A stretch of 64,000 nucleotides of DNA from Serilophus lunatus. Its lineage: Eukaryota; Chordata; Aves; Passeriformes; Eurylaimidae. The position numbers and the translations under genes are program-made. Of the stretch, positions 61,392 through 64,000 are shown piece by piece. The stretch lies in contig VXBA01003139.1 in NCBI GenBank assembly GCA_013399895.1, positions 62,001 through 126,000 on the forward strand, written 5' to 3'. Within the stretch, counting starts at the first letter, position 1; each line of letters starts with the position of its first letter. A model generated the notes under the pieces. That model ran no database searches, was not told the origin of the DNA, and was given only the letters and a program-made list of their open reading frames with translations.

Positions 61392-64000
61392 TCAGAAAGA
61401 CTGTTTTTGTAGCAAGTAGCAAAAATGGAGAAACTCTGAGTTAGGATATAACATGAAGTTATAGTGAATATTTCACCAGGTCTTCTGAGATTTATTTACA
61501 GTACTATGAGTAAACCTGGCATATCTAGATTTAGCATGCTATCTTGAGCACAGGGGTAGGCTTTGATAGATACATAAATTATTTTTGTTATTTTCAAAGG
61601 AGCAGAAGCAGAAATTGAGAAATTATCAACCTGTACACAAGGTGTATGATAAGGCTGTTAGACCTGGCTTTAAAGAAAGAAGCTGTATAGTAGTATGGAT
61701 ATAAATTGTGTGGAGAAGAATGTGTATGGTGAAACAACAGAGTTAAGGAATATGAATAAGATAGAAAGAGAAGCATGCAAAATTTGGTAGGAAAGAAATC
61801 TCCTTAAAAGACTTGAATTGCAGGTTCTAGTTGCTGCTTGGGGACTAGATGTTCTTTTCCTTCTTTATTCTCTTCAACTTCATATTTTCCACATTTAGAA
61901 TGATTTAACATTAGTGACAGGGTGTAGTCCCATAGAAACTTATACCCATTTTTTTAAAGGAAAAATACCAGAAAGTTAATATTCTTGTAACTGGTGAAAA
62001 TCTTTCTGTTCTTCTAGGACATCCATATCCACATGCATGAAAAACATTGATGGGAACTTCTTTCATGATTTCATGTAAAAATGACAGCTAACAGCCTATG
62101 AATATAAGGCAGACATCTCAGGATATCAGTTTCTTTTGTTAGTTTGCTGTTTGTTGGTTGGTTTTGACGGGGGGGTTGTGGTTTTGTTTGTTTGAGATTT
62201 TTTTGACATTTTGGGGTTTTCTTGTATGTTGTTTTGAAGATTTTTGTTGTTATTTTTGTTTGGTTGGGTTTGGGTTTTTTTAAATTTTCATTTAGCTCAA
62301 AGGCTTCTCACATCAGATCTCTTAAGAAAGAAATTACAGGTATTTTGTCTTTTATATGAGACAATAATACAAGGAAACATGTTTATTTTTTTCTAAATTA
62401 ATTAATTATTAAATTCTAACAATTTCCTTACAAATATTGCTTAGTATACTAAATGCTGAATCTCAGGTTGTTGTCTCTTCATTGTTGAAATACAGTAACT
62501 AAGGCAAGAAATCTCTTTACAGCAATATCTATTTGTATTCACAATGAAACACAGTCCATAGAAAACACTTATTCATTAACTAAAGGACAGGACATGTTTT
62601 TGTAATATTCTGCTAACAAGTATGTTCACAGAAGTACCACTTAAGAAAGCTAAAATTACATTACCCATTACTACGCACAAGGACAATGAACATATTTTGG
62701 TTGCTTCTAAGTGTCTTTCTCCTAAAGTACTGCAGTGGCAATTTCAAAGACATTGCAAAATCTTCAAGCCACTATCTTGTACTGTTGAATAAGTTTACGT
62801 TTTGATTTTTTTTTGCATTGTATACTTGAATCACTGTTCCTTCTCTCTACTCAGCTTAGTCTATAGACATGTAAAAAGCAGATTATTAATATCAGTATCC
62901 TCTAAAATGAAAAAAGGGTGGGGTTTTTTTCCAATATATTGAAAAGATCTTTAGTCTTTGGCAGAACACCCTATTCTCTCTATAAATGTAAATCAATGCA
63001 AAATGAAAACTTATAGGCATCGATTTTTCTGTTAGAGTTTAATTCAAAAATTTAATGCTTTCAGAATAATTCACGCACACTCCAAGGGATTGTTCTGCCA
63101 GTTGACAGTAGCAAAAGGACTAAGAAATGAATATTATGTTTCTACAAATTTTGGGACAGTCCAAGAAGATCTAAAGGGAATGTTAATATCCTTCACTGTC
63201 TCTCAGAGAATTTAGATATCTTTAGGAAATTAAGATTAAATGATCAAAGTATCTTTTCTTTCAAGAAAGACATTTGTGTGAATTTTACTCAATGAATTTT
63301 TTAAATTTTTATTTTATTTTATTTTTTTTACTTTAAACTATAGAATTTCAAGTGCTAAAATAAGTAATATGTTATCTTCAGTGCCAGGTCACAAGTGAAA
63401 GAAAATAGGTGTGGTTGTTTTGTTTTGTTTTATATGTTTGGCTTTTTTTAAGAACTGCCACATTAATATGCTATGAACATTTGCAGAACCATACCAGAAC
63501 TGATTTATGTGGAATTAAATATTTCAAACAACTGCCTTGAAGCAATGCCCTCAGGTGGTCACAATACTAGCCAGCTACCACATTAAGAGTAGTAGAATGC
63601 CCACAAGTACTACTTTCCAGAAATACTACGTTTTAAACATGACAGCAAACACATTATGGCAGATATGTTTGATGAAAACAGAAAAAACTCATCTCTTTCA
63701 TAAGAAGACCTTGAAGTAGTCATTTTTAATGAATTGGGAAATAGCACAGATAGTAACACATAATTTTTCTTCATCAATATAGTTATGTCTTTAAAGATGA
63801 CAGAGAAGTCTTTAAAGAATACAGAGGTGTCATCTTTCTGTCTACCAGTTCTTTCAGTCTTATTTAAGCTACTATATAATTTGTGATTGGAGCAATAAAA
63901 ATCCTTCGTCTTTCTGCTCCATTTCTCCTGCTATCAGTAAGTTTAGGCTGATTGATCAAAACCAGCTTGTGTCTAATTTAAAATCTATATAAAATGGAGG
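61392..64000. other. AT-rich sequence; G/T-rich tract
   Basis: A strand-biased G/T-rich tract at 62132-62290 and a T-rich tract at 63298-63330. No gene or repeat family recognised up to the window end. Confidence 0.5.
62132..62290 (+). repeat. G/T-rich low-complexity tract
   Basis: Almost only G and T on the plus strand, with G-runs at 62169-62175 (7 G), 62213-62216, 62266-62268 and 62272-62274. Confidence 0.85.

Noticed and set aside
1..64000. CRISPR array, operon, phage or other prokaryotic system
   Set aside because: No spaced repeats, no dense coding, no ribosome-binding layout; the repeats are vertebrate (CR1, ERV).

Overview
The window looks like a gene-poor, AT-rich stretch of a bird genome. 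The main evidence is the repeat content. There are eleven fragments of CR1, the dominant LINE of birds, several ending in the typical short tail repeats of the ATTCTGTG type. There are also several long terminal repeats (LTRs) of types I know from avian endogenous retroviruses, and one ERVL-like tRNA-Leu primer-binding site. CR1 also occurs in turtles and crocodiles; the LTR types point to a bird, but I cannot name the species. I find no convincing host protein-coding exon, rRNA, tRNA or CRISPR array, so the window is intergenic or lies inside a very long intron.

Layout. 1-757: GC-richer candidate LTR. 4328-5355: almost complete solo LTR (called family A here). 8160-8930: ERVL-like LTR end, primer-binding site and leader. 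12095-12610 and 17015-17524: two old LTRs of a second family (B). 19487-19688: compound tetranucleotide microsatellite. 14.3-27.2 kb: six CR1 fragments, mostly plus strand, and one assembly gap (24803-24846). 28-33 kb and 39.4-39.6 kb: three more family A fragments. 37.6-50.4 kb: four minus-strand CR1 fragments and one possible LTR. 53650-54675: the best-preserved coding remnant, a CR1 reverse transcriptase with two nonsense codons. 57.5-61.4 kb: two GC-rich islands, one bounded by a 25-bp direct repeat, the other an LTR-like element of 1867 bp with TG/CA ends and a perfect 5-bp target duplication.

Nothing here works as a gene system. The window records retrotransposon insertion, decay and recombination, plus microsatellite growth. 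The least explained objects are the CpG-rich LTR-like element at 59520-61386, the repeat-bounded GC-rich segment beside it, and the four-stage tetranucleotide array. Family names come from memory of avian repeats and were not checked by search; boundaries of old fragments are good to about 10-30 bases.
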